Source: Acidobacteriota bacterium (GTDB lineage Bacteria > Acidobacteriota > Terriglobia > Bryobacterales > Bryobacteraceae). Taken from it: a stretch of DNA of 35,542 bases. Every line of letters starts with the position of its first letter. The first letter of the stretch is position 1. The stretch spans positions 1 through 35,542 of the forward strand of contig JAPKYZ010000095.1 in NCBI GenBank assembly GCA_026394055.1. The letters are read 5' to 3'. A program made the translations under genes and the position numbers. The notes under the pieces were generated by a model. It was not told the DNA's origin. It made no database searches and was given only the letters and a program-made list of their open reading frames with translations. Positions 1-8,055 of the stretch are shown here, one piece after another.

Positions 1-61
1 CCTGCAATCCTGACCGGCAAGGCGCGCCCGCGCCCCCACCGGCTCAGACCATCTACGATCC

Positions 62-95
62 AAACCCACCAACGCCCCCGGCGCGGGTTTATTTT
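62..95 (+). terminator. Weak terminator-like hairpin
   Basis: AAACCC (62-67) can pair with GGGTTT (85-90), with a small inner GCC/GGC pairing, and is followed by ATTTT. It could end a plus-strand transcript entering from left of the window. The loop is long, so the call is tentative. Confidence 0.3.
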
Positions 96-125
96 AAGCC
101 TCTGGCTTGGGTTCTCACACAGACT

Positions 126-174
126 CGTGAGCTTGGGGCTTCCGCGCGCTACCGCAAAAGGCCCCAAGCTCACG
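126..174. repeat. 14-bp perfect inverted repeat downstream of lnt
   Basis: CGTGAGCTTGGGGC (126-139) and GCCCCAAGCTCACG (161-174) are exact reverse complements around a 21-base spacer. The hairpin starts 18 bases past the lnt stop on the minus strand. No T-run follows on either strand, so it is not a canonical intrinsic terminator. It may block 3' exonucleases, act with Rho, or be a dispersed palindromic repeat. Confidence 0.6.
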
Positions 175-191
175 CATGGGGCTGACAAACG

Positions 192-1700
192 TCACTCCAG
201 GCCCAGCCGGATCTCTTCGTCGGCTTCACGCTCTGGTTGGTAGCGTGGCAAGACTGCCGAGAGGCCGGCGAGCAGTAGCCCGAGCGCTAGGCAGCTCCAG
301 GCGAACCAGTCGCCGTGGGCCGAATAGGGCGTCGTCTCACTGACGGTGGAGAAGTTCAGCCGCCCGGCGGTCTCACGATACGGCAGCAGCGTGCGGGCCA
401 CGCGGCCGGCCGGGTCGATGGAGGCGGTGATGCCGTCGTTGGTCACGCGCAGGATCCAACGTTGATTTTCGATGGCGCGCATGCGGGCCAGCAGCAGGTG
501 CTGCTCGCGAGCGGCGGTCTTGAAGAACCAGCCGTCGTTCGAGATGTTCACCAGCACGTTGGCATTCTGCTGGGCATTCAGGCGGACCAGGTGCGGGAAT
601 GCCGCTTCATAGCAAATGAACGTACCGATGCGCAGGGGATCAACATTGGCGATGTGGGGGCCATCGCCCGCGGCGAAGTCGCCTGCTTCGGTGGAGATCT
701 TGTTGATCCAGCCAAACAAGGGCGGAACGAATTCGCCGAAGGGGACCAGATAGGTCTTTGAGTACCGGCCGCGCTCGGCGCCTTGCGGGTCGACGATGAC
801 GGCGGAGTTCAAGGGCGCGCCCTGGGGCGTGTGGGTGACCGCGCCAAACAACACCGGAGCTCCGGACAGCCGCGCGAGGGTCCCGACGGCTTGCCGCAGT
901 TCGGAACTACCACCCGGCGTCACGCGGTCCCAGTAGAAGCCCGCGGGCATCTCGGGCCACACCACCAGATTGGCGCGCGGCAAAGCGGCGGCCAGCGAAA
1001 GGTTCGCTAACCGCGAGATGTCGGGCGGCGCGCTCTCGGTGAGGTTGGGCTGCATGGCCACGGCCGTCAGTTCGCCTTTGTAAGCGTTCGGCAGCTCCGG
1101 CAGCAGATAGAGGCCGGGTAGTGCGAGCAGCCACAGCAGGTGGGCCCGCGGCCGCCGCAGCACCAGCAGCGCCAGGCCGACATTCAGCATCACCAGCACG
1201 AACGAAACGCCATAGACGCCCACCATCGGCGCGGCTCGCAGTGGAATGCCCATCGGTACCGCCGCATTGCCCAGGGTCAACCAAGCGAAGCCGAAGGTGC
1301 CGTGCGTGCGCTCGATGCCCGCCCACAGGGCGGCAATCGCGGGGATCGCCCACCAGCGCCCCATCAGCCATCCGGCGCAGAGCGCGAAGACCGCCGTATG
1401 CAGCGCCTTCACGGCGGCGAACAGCACCAGCGTCAGCCAGCTGAGCGGTTCGCTTAAGCCGCCATAGGCCGCCAGCGTCGGCCGGATCCAGTAGCAGACG
1501 CCGATCCAGAAGATAAAGCCCGCCAGCTCACCTACAGCGAACCGGTGCCAGGGGCGGGTTTCGCGGCTGCAGGCGACCAGCAGCGGCACCAGCGCGACGG
1601 GAGCCAGCAGGTCGATTTGCAGACCGGTGAAGCCGGGGAAGAGCAACACCAGGAGTTGGCCTGAGACCAGCGCCGCCAGAATGTTCAATCCAGGCAGCAT
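192..1700 (-). CDS. lnt: Apolipoprotein N-acyltransferase
   Basis: Inner-membrane enzyme that adds the third acyl chain, taken from phospholipid, to the N-terminal cysteine of lipoproteins. The 502 residues match the family length. The first ~205 residues are a series of hydrophobic helices. A nitrilase-like periplasmic domain follows at about 210-460, and a final membrane segment lies near 468-488. The expected catalytic triad is visible: Glu250 (VVWPE), Lys315 (RYSKTY) and Cys363 (FICYE). The ATG at 1698-1700 directly abuts the lipA stop, so it is probably translated by coupling as the last gene of the SPOR-lipA-lnt operon. No intrinsic terminator follows, only the inverted repeat at 126-174. 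Confidence 0.95.
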   Translation of the reverse strand: MLPGLNILAALVSGQLLVLLFPGFTGLQIDLLAPVALVPLLVACSRETRPWHRFAVGELAGFIFWIGVCYWIRPTLAAYGGLSEPLSWLTLVLFAAVKALHTAVFALCAGWLMGRWWAIPAIAALWAGIERTHGTFGFAWLTLGNAAVPMGIPLRAAPMVGVYGVSFVLVMLNVGLALLVLRRPRAHLLWLLALPGLYLLPELPNAYKGELTAVAMQPNLTESAPPDISRLANLSLAAALPRANLVVWPEMPAGFYWDRVTPGGSSELRQAVGTLARLSGAPVLFGAVTHTPQGAPLNSAVIVDPQGAERGRYSKTYLVPFGEFVPPLFGWINKISTEAGDFAAGDGPHIANVDPLRIGTFICYEAAFPHLVRLNAQQNANVLVNISNDGWFFKTAAREQHLLLARMRAIENQRWILRVTNDGITASIDPAGRVARTLLPYRETAGRLNFSTVSETTPYSAHGDWFAWSCLALGLLLAGLSAVLPRYQPEREADEEIRLGLE

Positions 1701-2609
1701 CTACGCGGCTTCTTCGTGGACCAAGTCTGCCATGTAGGAACTGCGGACAAACGGACCGGCAAAGACGTTCTTGAACCCGATGGAGAGGCCGTACTCGCGC
1801 CACCGTTCGTATTCTTCGGGCGGCACATGGCGGCTGACACGGCGGTTCTTGCGGCTGGGCTGGAGATACTGGCCAATGGTGGCGATGTCGGTGTCGGCGC
1901 CGCGCAGGTCGTCGAGCAGCCGGCAGACCTCATCGAACTTCTCGCCCAAGCCCACCATCAGGCCGGACTTGGTGAGCGTCTGCGGACGGTGCTGCTTGGC
2001 GAACTTCAGCACATCAAGCGACTGCTGATACTTGGCCTGCGGGCGGACCGTCCGGTAGAGCCGGGCGATCGTCTCCATGTTGTGATTGAAGACGTCCGGC
2101 GCGCTATCGAGCACCCGCGCCACGGCGTCCAGGTTGCCATCGAAGTCGGGCGTCAACACCTCCACTTGCGCCGCGGGCAACGCCTGCTTGACCGCCGTGA
2201 CAGTGGCCGCAAAGTGGGTGGACCCGCCATCGGCCAGATCGTCCCGGTTGACGCTGGTGATGACGATGTAGCGCAGCTTCATGGTGGCGGCCATCCGCGC
2301 GACATGGGCGGGCTCATCGGGGTCGAGCGGCGATTCCTGCTTGCGCGGGTTGAATTTCGGCACGCTGCAAAACGCACAACCTCGCGTGCAGAGATTGCCC
2401 AGGATCATGAACGTGGCCGCGCCGCGATGGAAGCATTCGTGGATGTTGGGGCAGCGGGCGGATTCGCACACGGTGTGCAGATTGAGGGCGCGCAAATCCT
2501 TCTTCAGCGACGTGAGCGACTCAAAGTGAGTGGCGCTCTTACGCAAGAAATCCGGCAAGCGCGGCCCGGCCTCCGGGCGCGGGGGCGCGATCTGAATCAA
2601 AGCTTCCAC
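1701..2609 (-). CDS. lipA: Lipoyl synthase
   Basis: Radical-SAM enzyme that inserts two sulfurs into octanoyl groups on lipoyl-dependent enzymes (pyruvate and 2-oxoglutarate dehydrogenases, glycine cleavage). The 302 residues are typical. The auxiliary cluster motif C-x4-C-x5-C lies near residues 48-59 (CESARCPNIHEC). The radical-SAM CxxxCxxC (CTRGCAFC) lies near 74-81. The C-terminal RSSY contains the serine that ligates the auxiliary cluster in this family. The start is a GTG overlapping the TAG stop of the upstream SPOR gene by one base (TAGTG), and the stop touches the lnt start, so all three genes are probably co-translated. No lipB lies in the window. Confidence 0.96.
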   Translation of the reverse strand: MEALIQIAPPRPEAGPRLPDFLRKSATHFESLTSLKKDLRALNLHTVCESARCPNIHECFHRGAATFMILGNLCTRGCAFCSVPKFNPRKQESPLDPDEPAHVARMAATMKLRYIVITSVNRDDLADGGSTHFAATVTAVKQALPAAQVEVLTPDFDGNLDAVARVLDSAPDVFNHNMETIARLYRTVRPQAKYQQSLDVLKFAKQHRPQTLTKSGLMVGLGEKFDEVCRLLDDLRGADTDIATIGQYLQPSRKNRRVSRHVPPEEYERWREYGLSIGFKNVFAGPFVRSSYMADLVHEEAA

Positions 2610-3244
2610 TACTTCTTGTATTCCTTCTTGAACGCCCGCTTGAAGCCCAATTGCTCGAGCGATGCCTTGGCCTTCGACAACCCCGCCGTCTCGGTGAACG
2701 GCCCCACCAGCACGCGGAACACATCGTCCTTATCGCCGGGCGCCACCCAAGTGGGGTAACCCTTTTCCGCCAGCGTCGTGGCTTCCATCTCAGCGTCGGA
2801 ACGGCTGACGGAGGCCACCTGGATAAAGGCACTCCCCGCGGGCGGGATGCCGGTTCGATACGGGACGGTTCCGGCTGACTCCTTCTTCGGGCGAGCTTCC
2901 GGTTCCTTCTCGACGGTGCGAGTGGCCCGCTCGGTTGCGCGGGCGGGCGTGGTTTCCACGGGCGGAGGTGCTGATGCTCCCGCCGGGTCTGGTTTGCCGG
3001 TATCGCGCGGGGACGGGGCCGGTGAGGCTGGCGGCTCCCCCGGGGTCTTCGCGGCGGCCTTTTCCGGAGGGGCCTTTTCGGACGGCGATTCGGGCAAGCC
3101 TGCCGCCACCTGCCCGGAGCTGCGCCCCAACACAAAGCCCAACGTAAACCCGACGCCCAACAACACCACCACGACAAAGAAGATGCTGAGCAACTTCTTG
3201 TTGTCCAGAATCAGTTCGTATTCGCCTTCTTCGTTCCGTGGCAT
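2609..3244 (-). CDS. SPOR-domain membrane protein
   Basis: A single-pass envelope protein of 211 residues. A short charged cytoplasmic N-terminus is followed by one membrane helix (about 19-39), a long low-complexity Pro/Ala/Glu/Lys linker (about 45-130), and a C-terminal SPOR domain (about 138-210; AFIQVASVSRSDAEMEA and VLVGPFTE are typical). SPOR domains bind denuded peptidoglycan glycans at division sites, so a cell-wall or division role is likely, though the family does not fix the exact partner. It is the first gene of the lipA-lnt operon. The 73-base gap back to the permease gene at 3318 presumably carries its promoter. Confidence 0.85.
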   Translation of the reverse strand: MPRNEEGEYELILDNKKLLSIFFVVVVLLGVGFTLGFVLGRSSGQVAAGLPESPSEKAPPEKAAAKTPGEPPASPAPSPRDTGKPDPAGASAPPPVETTPARATERATRTVEKEPEARPKKESAGTVPYRTGIPPAGSAFIQVASVSRSDAEMEATTLAEKGYPTWVAPGDKDDVFRVLVGPFTETAGLSKAKASLEQLGFKRAFKKEYKK

Positions 3245-3317
3245 CTATAACTGTGTAGCATGTCCGGCTGGGCAGAGGCTATCTCCCGCCCCTGTTTGCC
3301 GGTTGCCAGCAATCAAT

Positions 3318-4568
3318 CTACTCGTAGCGCAAGGCTTCCACTGGATCCAGGCGCGACGCCTTGGTGGCCGGCCAGACCCCGAAAAACAGGCCCACCGCCA
3401 CCGACACGCCCAGACCCGCCACAATCGCCCAGGACGGTGTCTCCGACGGCAGCGACGGCACCAGCGCGCTGACCAGCGCCGTCACGGCAATCGAGATGAT
3501 GATGCCCAGAATGCCCCCGGCGCCGGTCAAGGCGATGGCCTCAATCAGGAACTGCGTGATGATGTCGAACCGGCGAGCTCCCAGGGCTTTGCGGATGCCG
3601 ATCTCCTTGGTGCGTTCGGTGACCGAAACCAGCATGATGTTCATGACGCCAATGCCGCCCACCAGCAGGCCCAGGCCGGAAATGGCGATCGAGACCAGCA
3701 CGATCAGGCCGGTAATGGTGTCGAACTGCTTGATGATGGAATCCGGGGTCGAAATATTGAAGTCGTCATCAATGCCGTTGGGCACGCGACGGATCTTGCG
3801 CAGTGTTGCTCGGGCTTCTTCAAAGGCGGAATCCCGGAGTCCGGATTTGGCTTTTACGGTGATGAAAAACCGGTCCAGCTGCGGATAGCGCAGGCGGATG
3901 GTGGCCAGGGGAGCCGTGGCCTGCCGGTCGATGCCGTTTTCGCCGAAGAAGCCGCCCTTGGCCTTGGCGGTCACGCCGATGACGGTGTACTCGGCGCCAT
4001 CAATGATGAATGTTCGCCCCACGGCGTTGCCATCCGGGTACAAGACCTCCGCCAGCAGCGGCCCAATCACCGCCACCCGCATGCAGCGGTTCTCCTCTTC
4101 CGGAGTAAAGTATCGCCCTTCGCGGAACTCGCGCGGCTGGATCTGGATGGAGTTGGCCGTCTGGCCCACCAGGCTGACATTGTCGGACTCAAAGCCCGGC
4201 ACCTTGGCCGTGATCGGACGGTTGCCCACGTTGCCCGGGACAAACATCTGGATGGAGACATCGTCCACCGAAGGCGACAGGCGCTTGATCAGGTCGGCAT
4301 ATTCGGGCCGCAACGGCCGGCGCTTGGCCTCCTTGGGTGTGCCCTGAGAGCCGGGGTCACCGGAGAAGCGGGCGATAAAAATGTTGTCGGGTCCGAATTC
4401 CTGGAAGAAGGTGACGATGCCTTTGCGGAGACCGGTCAGCAGGCTGGCGACGGTCACCACCGTGGTGATGCCGATGACGATTCCTAAGATGGTGAGCAAG
4501 CTGCGGAAGCGGTTGGTCCAGACCGCCTCAATGGCCATGCGCAGATTTTCGCTGGGCGTGATTTGCAT
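3318..4568 (-). CDS. ABC transporter permease, MacB/FtsX type
   Basis: A 416-residue inner-membrane permease. One N-terminal helix (about 22-44) is followed by a large periplasmic MacB-PCD-like domain (about 50-285) and three C-terminal FtsX helices (about 290-400). The signature VSVTERTKEIGIRKALGAR lies just after the second helix, and the protein ends with the family-typical ASRLDPVEALRYE. Such proteins couple cytoplasmic ATP hydrolysis to periplasmic movements, exporting lipoproteins, macrolides or peptides. No ATP-binding domain is fused and none is encoded next door. It lies 18 bases behind a paralogous permease, and the two probably form a heterodimer served by a distant ATPase. The substrate is unknown. 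Confidence 0.88.
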   Translation of the reverse strand: MQITPSENLRMAIEAVWTNRFRSLLTILGIVIGITTVVTVASLLTGLRKGIVTFFQEFGPDNIFIARFSGDPGSQGTPKEAKRRPLRPEYADLIKRLSPSVDDVSIQMFVPGNVGNRPITAKVPGFESDNVSLVGQTANSIQIQPREFREGRYFTPEEENRCMRVAVIGPLLAEVLYPDGNAVGRTFIIDGAEYTVIGVTAKAKGGFFGENGIDRQATAPLATIRLRYPQLDRFFITVKAKSGLRDSAFEEARATLRKIRRVPNGIDDDFNISTPDSIIKQFDTITGLIVLVSIAISGLGLLVGGIGVMNIMLVSVTERTKEIGIRKALGARRFDIITQFLIEAIALTGAGGILGIIISIAVTALVSALVPSLPSETPSWAIVAGLGVSVAVGLFFGVWPATKASRLDPVEALRYE

Positions 4569-4586
4569 ATCTTCCTTCGCCGATCC

Positions 4587-5834
4587 TTATTCGGAGCGCA
4601 GAGCCTCTACCGGGTCCAGCCGGGCCGCGCGGCGCGCCGGGTACCATCCGCTGATGACACCGGTGGCCGACGAGACAAAAATCGCGAGTACGACGTAGGG
4701 CGTGGTGATCTTGAGCGCCGCGCCGAAAGCTTGGCTCAGGATTTCACACAGTAGCGCCGCAAACGCCAGCCCCAACATGCCTCCGGCCGCGGAAACGATC
4801 AATGATTCCAGCAGAAACTGCAGCAGGATGTCGCTTGATCGCGCGCCGAGCGACTTGCGCACGCCGATCTCGCGGGTCCGCTCCGTCACCGACACCAGCA
4901 TGATGTTCATGATGACAATGCCCCCCACCACCAGCGAAATCATGGTCACCGGCACCACGACGACGCTGATCAGGCCCAGGATGTTGTCGACAAAGCCACG
5001 GATCGAATCCGGAGTCAAAAACTCAAACGGGTCATCGGCGCCGGGCTTGGCGCGAAAGCGCGAACGCAAGGCGACGCGCGTGATATCCAGGCTGGAATCA
5101 AGCGTCAGGCCGGTACCGGCCCGCGGGCGGCCAAAGATCGACATCGTGGCGGGATAGCCATAGAGGCGGGAATAGACGGCCGCGGGCATGTAGACCGAAT
5201 TGTCCTGCGTCCGGCCGAAGCTGGAGCCCAACTTCTCTTGCACCCCAACCACACGGAAGTCATAGCCCCGGACCTTGATCGACTTCCCGATAGGCGTGGT
5301 CCCTTCAAAAAACGCCACCCGAAGGTCCTCACCAATCACGCAAACCTGCTGCCGCGTCTGTTCTTCCTGGTCAGTAAAGAACCGCCCGTCGGCCACCGCG
5401 ACATCTCGAATGTCGGCCAGCGCCGCCGCGACGCCGATAATGATGGCGCCTTCAAAGGTCCGCTCGCCGGCCTTTACGTCTTCCGCGCGTTGCTGGTAGG
5501 GGCTGTAGAGGATCTGGTCGCCGGTGATCATGCGGAGGTGGGCCAGGTCTTCCTTGCGGATCTGTTTGTTCTTGCGCAGTTTCTCGAATACCTGGCGGCG
5601 GCTCAACCCGCCGGGGGAGGCAATCTGAGCGATCAGATAAGTTTCGGTGCCGAACGCCTTGGACGTGATGTCGTTGGCGGTGACCCCCAATCCCTCAATC
5701 GCCGCGCCCACCAGCACCACGCTGAGCACGCCGATCAAGACCCCCAACAGGGTCAGGAAGGTGCGCAACTTGTGCGCCTTCATGGAGTCCACGGCCAAGC
5801 CGATGGAAGTAAAGAAGCGGAACCATCCGTGCAT
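4587..5834 (-). CDS. ABC transporter permease, MacB/FtsX type (paralogue)
   Basis: A 415-residue paralogue of the gene behind it, with the same plan: N-terminal helix (about 21-45, HKLRTFLTLLGVLIGVLSVV), periplasmic MacB-PCD-like domain, then three helices carrying VSVTERTREIGVRKSLGAR, and a terminal ARLDPVEALRSE. It is the first gene of the permease pair. The upstream region (5835-5942) is shared with a divergent gene and holds an AT-rich stretch just before the ATG, a plausible promoter. No ATPase gene is adjacent, which is unusual because MacB-type permeases normally sit beside or are fused to one. Confidence 0.88.
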   Translation of the reverse strand: MHGWFRFFTSIGLAVDSMKAHKLRTFLTLLGVLIGVLSVVLVGAAIEGLGVTANDITSKAFGTETYLIAQIASPGGLSRRQVFEKLRKNKQIRKEDLAHLRMITGDQILYSPYQQRAEDVKAGERTFEGAIIIGVAAALADIRDVAVADGRFFTDQEEQTRQQVCVIGEDLRVAFFEGTTPIGKSIKVRGYDFRVVGVQEKLGSSFGRTQDNSVYMPAAVYSRLYGYPATMSIFGRPRAGTGLTLDSSLDITRVALRSRFRAKPGADDPFEFLTPDSIRGFVDNILGLISVVVVPVTMISLVVGGIVIMNIMLVSVTERTREIGVRKSLGARSSDILLQFLLESLIVSAAGGMLGLAFAALLCEILSQAFGAALKITTPYVVLAIFVSSATGVISGWYPARRAARLDPVEALRSE

Positions 5835-5942
5835 CGTTATTTATGATGATCGCAGGTTGAAGCCGGGAGTGTAATTTTTAGTTTAGTTTCAAGCCGTGCG
5901 GGAGCGCGATTTCTGTCCCGCGCATGGCAGACTGGTAGGCAA

Positions 5943-6926
5943 ATGTCGGTGACTGTCAATGGGAAGCCGGTAGAGTGGGATCCGGCGGTGCTGGAAGAAT
6001 TGCGAGTCCGCGCCATGGCCGCCTTTGAGGCGCACTCGCCGGTGGGTGGCGAGATTGCCGGCATTCTCTATGGACGCGCTTCCAACACGCGTTGGCGGAT
6101 TCTCAATTGGCGTGAATTGAAGCGGGAAGACTCCTCGAAACCGGCCGTCCCTCTCGGACCGGCAGAGTTGGCGCAAGCCCAGGGCATGGTCACCGACTGG
6201 ATGAGCGACCTCGACCTGCGCTCGCTGAAGCCGATCGGGTGGTTTCGCTCCCGCACCCGGGGCATGGCCGCGTTGTCGCCGGAAGACGCCGAGGCTTGCG
6301 CCGCCATTTTCGGCAAGAAGGGAGCGTTGGCCTTGATCCTGCGCCCCAGCACGCAGCGCCCCGTCGCCGCGTCCTTTATCCACTACACTCCGGGTGAGGA
6401 GCACGAGGTCTCCCAGCGTGGCGTGCAGATGGATCTGTTGCCGTGGGAGCAGGCGGCGGCTGCTGGCGATCCGGCTGCGCTGGCTGAATTGCGCGACAGC
6501 ACCGCGCCTGCCGTTGAGCCTGTTGCGCCGCAGGCCGACGTGGCGACACCCGCGGCTCCGCGCAGCCGGTTCCAGCGTTTCGTGGCGGCCTTGCCCCGCG
6601 TGGCGGCCTTTGTGGTGGCGGTGGCTGCGGTGACGGCGGGCTTCTATCTCTTCCTTGATCGCCCCGTGCGGCTGGATGTCGAGTACGACGCGGCCCAGGT
6701 GACGCTGAAGTGGAACCCGTCGGTGGGCTTTCTCACCGGCGCCACCGGCGCGGAGCTTCAATTGAACCGTGTTCCGGTGGAACTGCCGCTCGACCGGCTC
6801 CGCTCCGGGCGGTACTCCTGGCCGCGCCCGGCGGGTGATCTGCGCCTCGGGTTCCAATTGCGCGGGGAGTATGCGGCGGCCCAGCGCGGCGTGGCGACTG
6901 TCGTCTCGGCTGTTCCCAAAAAATAA
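5943..6926 (+). CDS. Membrane protein with degenerate JAMM/MPN-like domain
   Basis: A 327-residue protein with no family name I can give firmly. Residues ~15-165 look like a JAMM (JAB1/MPN) metalloprotease fold: GGEIAGILYG places a Glu at 37, and GWFRSRTRG...LSPEDAE at 99-117 has exactly the JAMM spacing (x, spacer, x, seven residues, Ser112, two residues, Asp115). Both metal-binding histidines are arginines (Arg102, Arg104), so it should not bind zinc or cleave peptides. An Ala/Pro-rich linker (170-205), one membrane helix (about 217-237) and a ~90-residue C-terminal beta-rich domain follow. A scaffold or ubiquitin-like-protein reader role is speculation. The start ATG lies shortly after a TAGGCA stretch; there is no clear Shine-Dalgarno sequence. 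Confidence 0.6.
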   Translation: MSVTVNGKPVEWDPAVLEELRVRAMAAFEAHSPVGGEIAGILYGRASNTRWRILNWRELKREDSSKPAVPLGPAELAQAQGMVTDWMSDLDLRSLKPIGWFRSRTRGMAALSPEDAEACAAIFGKKGALALILRPSTQRPVAASFIHYTPGEEHEVSQRGVQMDLLPWEQAAAAGDPAALAELRDSTAPAVEPVAPQADVATPAAPRSRFQRFVAALPRVAAFVVAVAAVTAGFYLFLDRPVRLDVEYDAAQVTLKWNPSVGFLTGATGAELQLNRVPVELPLDRLRSGRYSWPRPAGDLRLGFQLRGEYAAAQRGVATVVSAVPKK

Positions 6927-6927
6927 A

Positions 6928-6975
6928 TACCACTTCCTGTAAATCAGACACATCTCACAACCGTTAGAAGTGGTA
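6928..6975 (+). repeat. 9-bp inverted repeat ahead of the fasciclin gene
   Basis: TACCACTTC (6928-6936) and GAAGTGGTA (6967-6975) are exact reverse complements separated by 30 bases. They sit between the JAMM-like gene and the fasciclin gene. They could be half-sites of an operator or a weak mRNA hairpin in the 5' leader. No T-run follows. Confidence 0.45.
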
Positions 6976-6995
6976 ACTGACTAAGGAGAATGTGA

Positions 6996-7454
6996 ATGAA
7001 GCGTTTTGCGCTGATGTTTGTCGGATTGATGGCCTTTGCCGGTCTCTCCGCTGCGGCTGACATTGTGGATACCGCGGTGGCCGCGGGTAGCTTTAAGACG
7101 TTGGTGAAGCTGGTGGGCGATGCCGGCCTGGTGGATACGTTGAAGGGCGCTGGCCCGTTCACCGTGTTTGCCCCCACGGATGAAGCCTTCGCGAAGGTTC
7201 CGGCGGCGACCCTGGAAATGCTGGGCAAGGATAAGGAGAAGCTGAAGAAGGTTCTCCTCTATCACGTGGTGTCCGGCAAAGTGATGGCGAAGGACGTCAA
7301 GGCCGGTAAGGTGAAGACCGTGAATGGCCAGTCCGCGACGCTGGCCACCAAGGGCGGCGTGACCATCGACAAAGCCAAGGTGGTGAAGGCCGACATTGAA
7401 ACTTCTAATGGCGTGATTCACGTCATTGATGCCGTGATTCTGCCGAAGCTGTAA
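6996..7454 (+). CDS. Secreted fasciclin-domain protein
   Basis: A 152-residue protein with a clear signal peptide ([21 protein letters not shown], cleavage near residue 21) and a single fasciclin (FAS1, beta-Ig-H3) domain filling the rest. Family hallmarks are visible: [13 protein letters not shown] near residue 50, LLYHVVSGK near 85 and [13 protein letters not shown] at the C-terminus. FAS1 domains mediate cell-surface adhesion or binding; in bacteria such small secreted forms are common and poorly characterised. The start is supported by AAGGAG (6983-6988) seven bases upstream. A strong intrinsic terminator follows at 7482-7514, so it is probably a single-gene transcript. Confidence 0.93.
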   Translation: MKRFALMFVGLMAFAGLSAAADIVDTAVAAGSFKTLVKLVGDAGLVDTLKGAGPFTVFAPTDEAFAKVPAATLEMLGKDKEKLKKVLLYHVVSGKVMAKDVKAGKVKTVNGQSATLATKGGVTIDKAKVVKADIETSNGVIHVIDAVILPKL

Positions 7455-7481
7455 CTAACTCGCTAAACAGGAAAGTGATAG

Positions 7482-7514
7482 AAAGGCTGGCCGGTAACGG
7501 CTGGCCTTTTTTTT
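7482..7514 (+). terminator. Intrinsic terminator after the fasciclin gene
   Basis: AAGGCTGGCC (7483-7492) pairs with GGCTGGCCTT (7499-7508) through ten pairs including two G-U wobbles, with a six-base loop and a run of eight T at 7507-7514. It lies 28 bases past the stop codon. Confidence 0.9.
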
Positions 7515-7620
7515 GCTGACGAGCTGCCACCGCCGAAGCGCGATGAACTGCTGGGGTGAATGACGCTCCGGTGGGGCGTGCGGGCCGACGAAGGGCCGCC
7601 GCGTCGTGTACTTTAGCGGA

Positions 7621-8019
7621 ATGGCTGAACTGTTGCTGTTGCTGAAATTCCTGACCGGCTGCTGGGTGATGGAGGGTCCGCGTTCGAATGTGTTGGAGGT
7701 CTGGAGCCGTCCGATGGGCGGCCTGATGCTGGGACATAGCCAGACGGAGCGGGCAGGGAAGACCAGCGGCTACGAGTTCCTGAGGATTGAACCTCGCGAC
7801 GGCGTGCTGGCCTACATACCCATGATCCGAGGCAAGGAAACGGTCTTTACCGCGGTGAAAGTGACGGCCGAAGAGGCCATCTTTGAGAACCTGGCCCACG
7901 ACTTTCCCCAACGGATCATCTACCGGCCAGTGGCCGACGGTCTCACCGCCCGGATTGAGTCTGCGGACAGCAAAAAAGGGATGGTCTATTCGTACAAGCG
8001 CACCGCCTGTCACGAATAG
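7621..8019 (+). CDS. DUF6265-like protein
   Basis: A 132-residue protein resembling the DUF6265 family, recognised by the N-terminal LLKFLTGCWVMEG and the middle section GLMLGHSQTERAGKTSGYEFLRIE, followed by FENLAHDFPQRIIYRP. The family has a lipocalin-like beta-barrel look and no known function. I chose the ATG at 7621 because a TACTTT hexamer, a possible -10 box, sits at 7609-7614, only six bases before it. A GTG at 7606 would overlap that box. No signal peptide is evident, although many relatives are secreted. The gene stands alone between the fasciclin terminator and the convergent gpmA. Confidence 0.7.
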   Translation: MAELLLLLKFLTGCWVMEGPRSNVLEVWSRPMGGLMLGHSQTERAGKTSGYEFLRIEPRDGVLAYIPMIRGKETVFTAVKVTAEEAIFENLAHDFPQRIIYRPVADGLTARIESADSKKGMVYSYKRTACHE

Positions 8020-8055
8020 CCATCCCCTTCTCAGCTGGCGGCAAAGCGCCCAGCG

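Larger units (their letters stand above)
1..191. other. Left-edge non-coding stretch with two hairpins
   Basis: No gene is called here. One plus-strand frame stays open from the window edge to a TGA at 181-183. Its translation is Pro/Arg-rich and matches nothing I recognise, so a truncated gene tail is possible but unsupported. The stretch holds a weak terminator-like hairpin and a strong perfect inverted repeat, listed separately. It lies downstream of the minus-strand lnt operon. Confidence 0.4.

Noticed and set aside
1..183. C-terminal tail of a plus-strand gene entering from the left
   Set aside because: One frame is open to a TGA at 181-183, but it runs through both hairpins and has no recognisable domain.
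2778..4487. Long plus-strand open frame opposite the SPOR and permease genes
   Set aside because: Arg/Gly/Asp-rich low-complexity translation that mirrors the real minus-strand genes. High GC keeps the antisense frame open.
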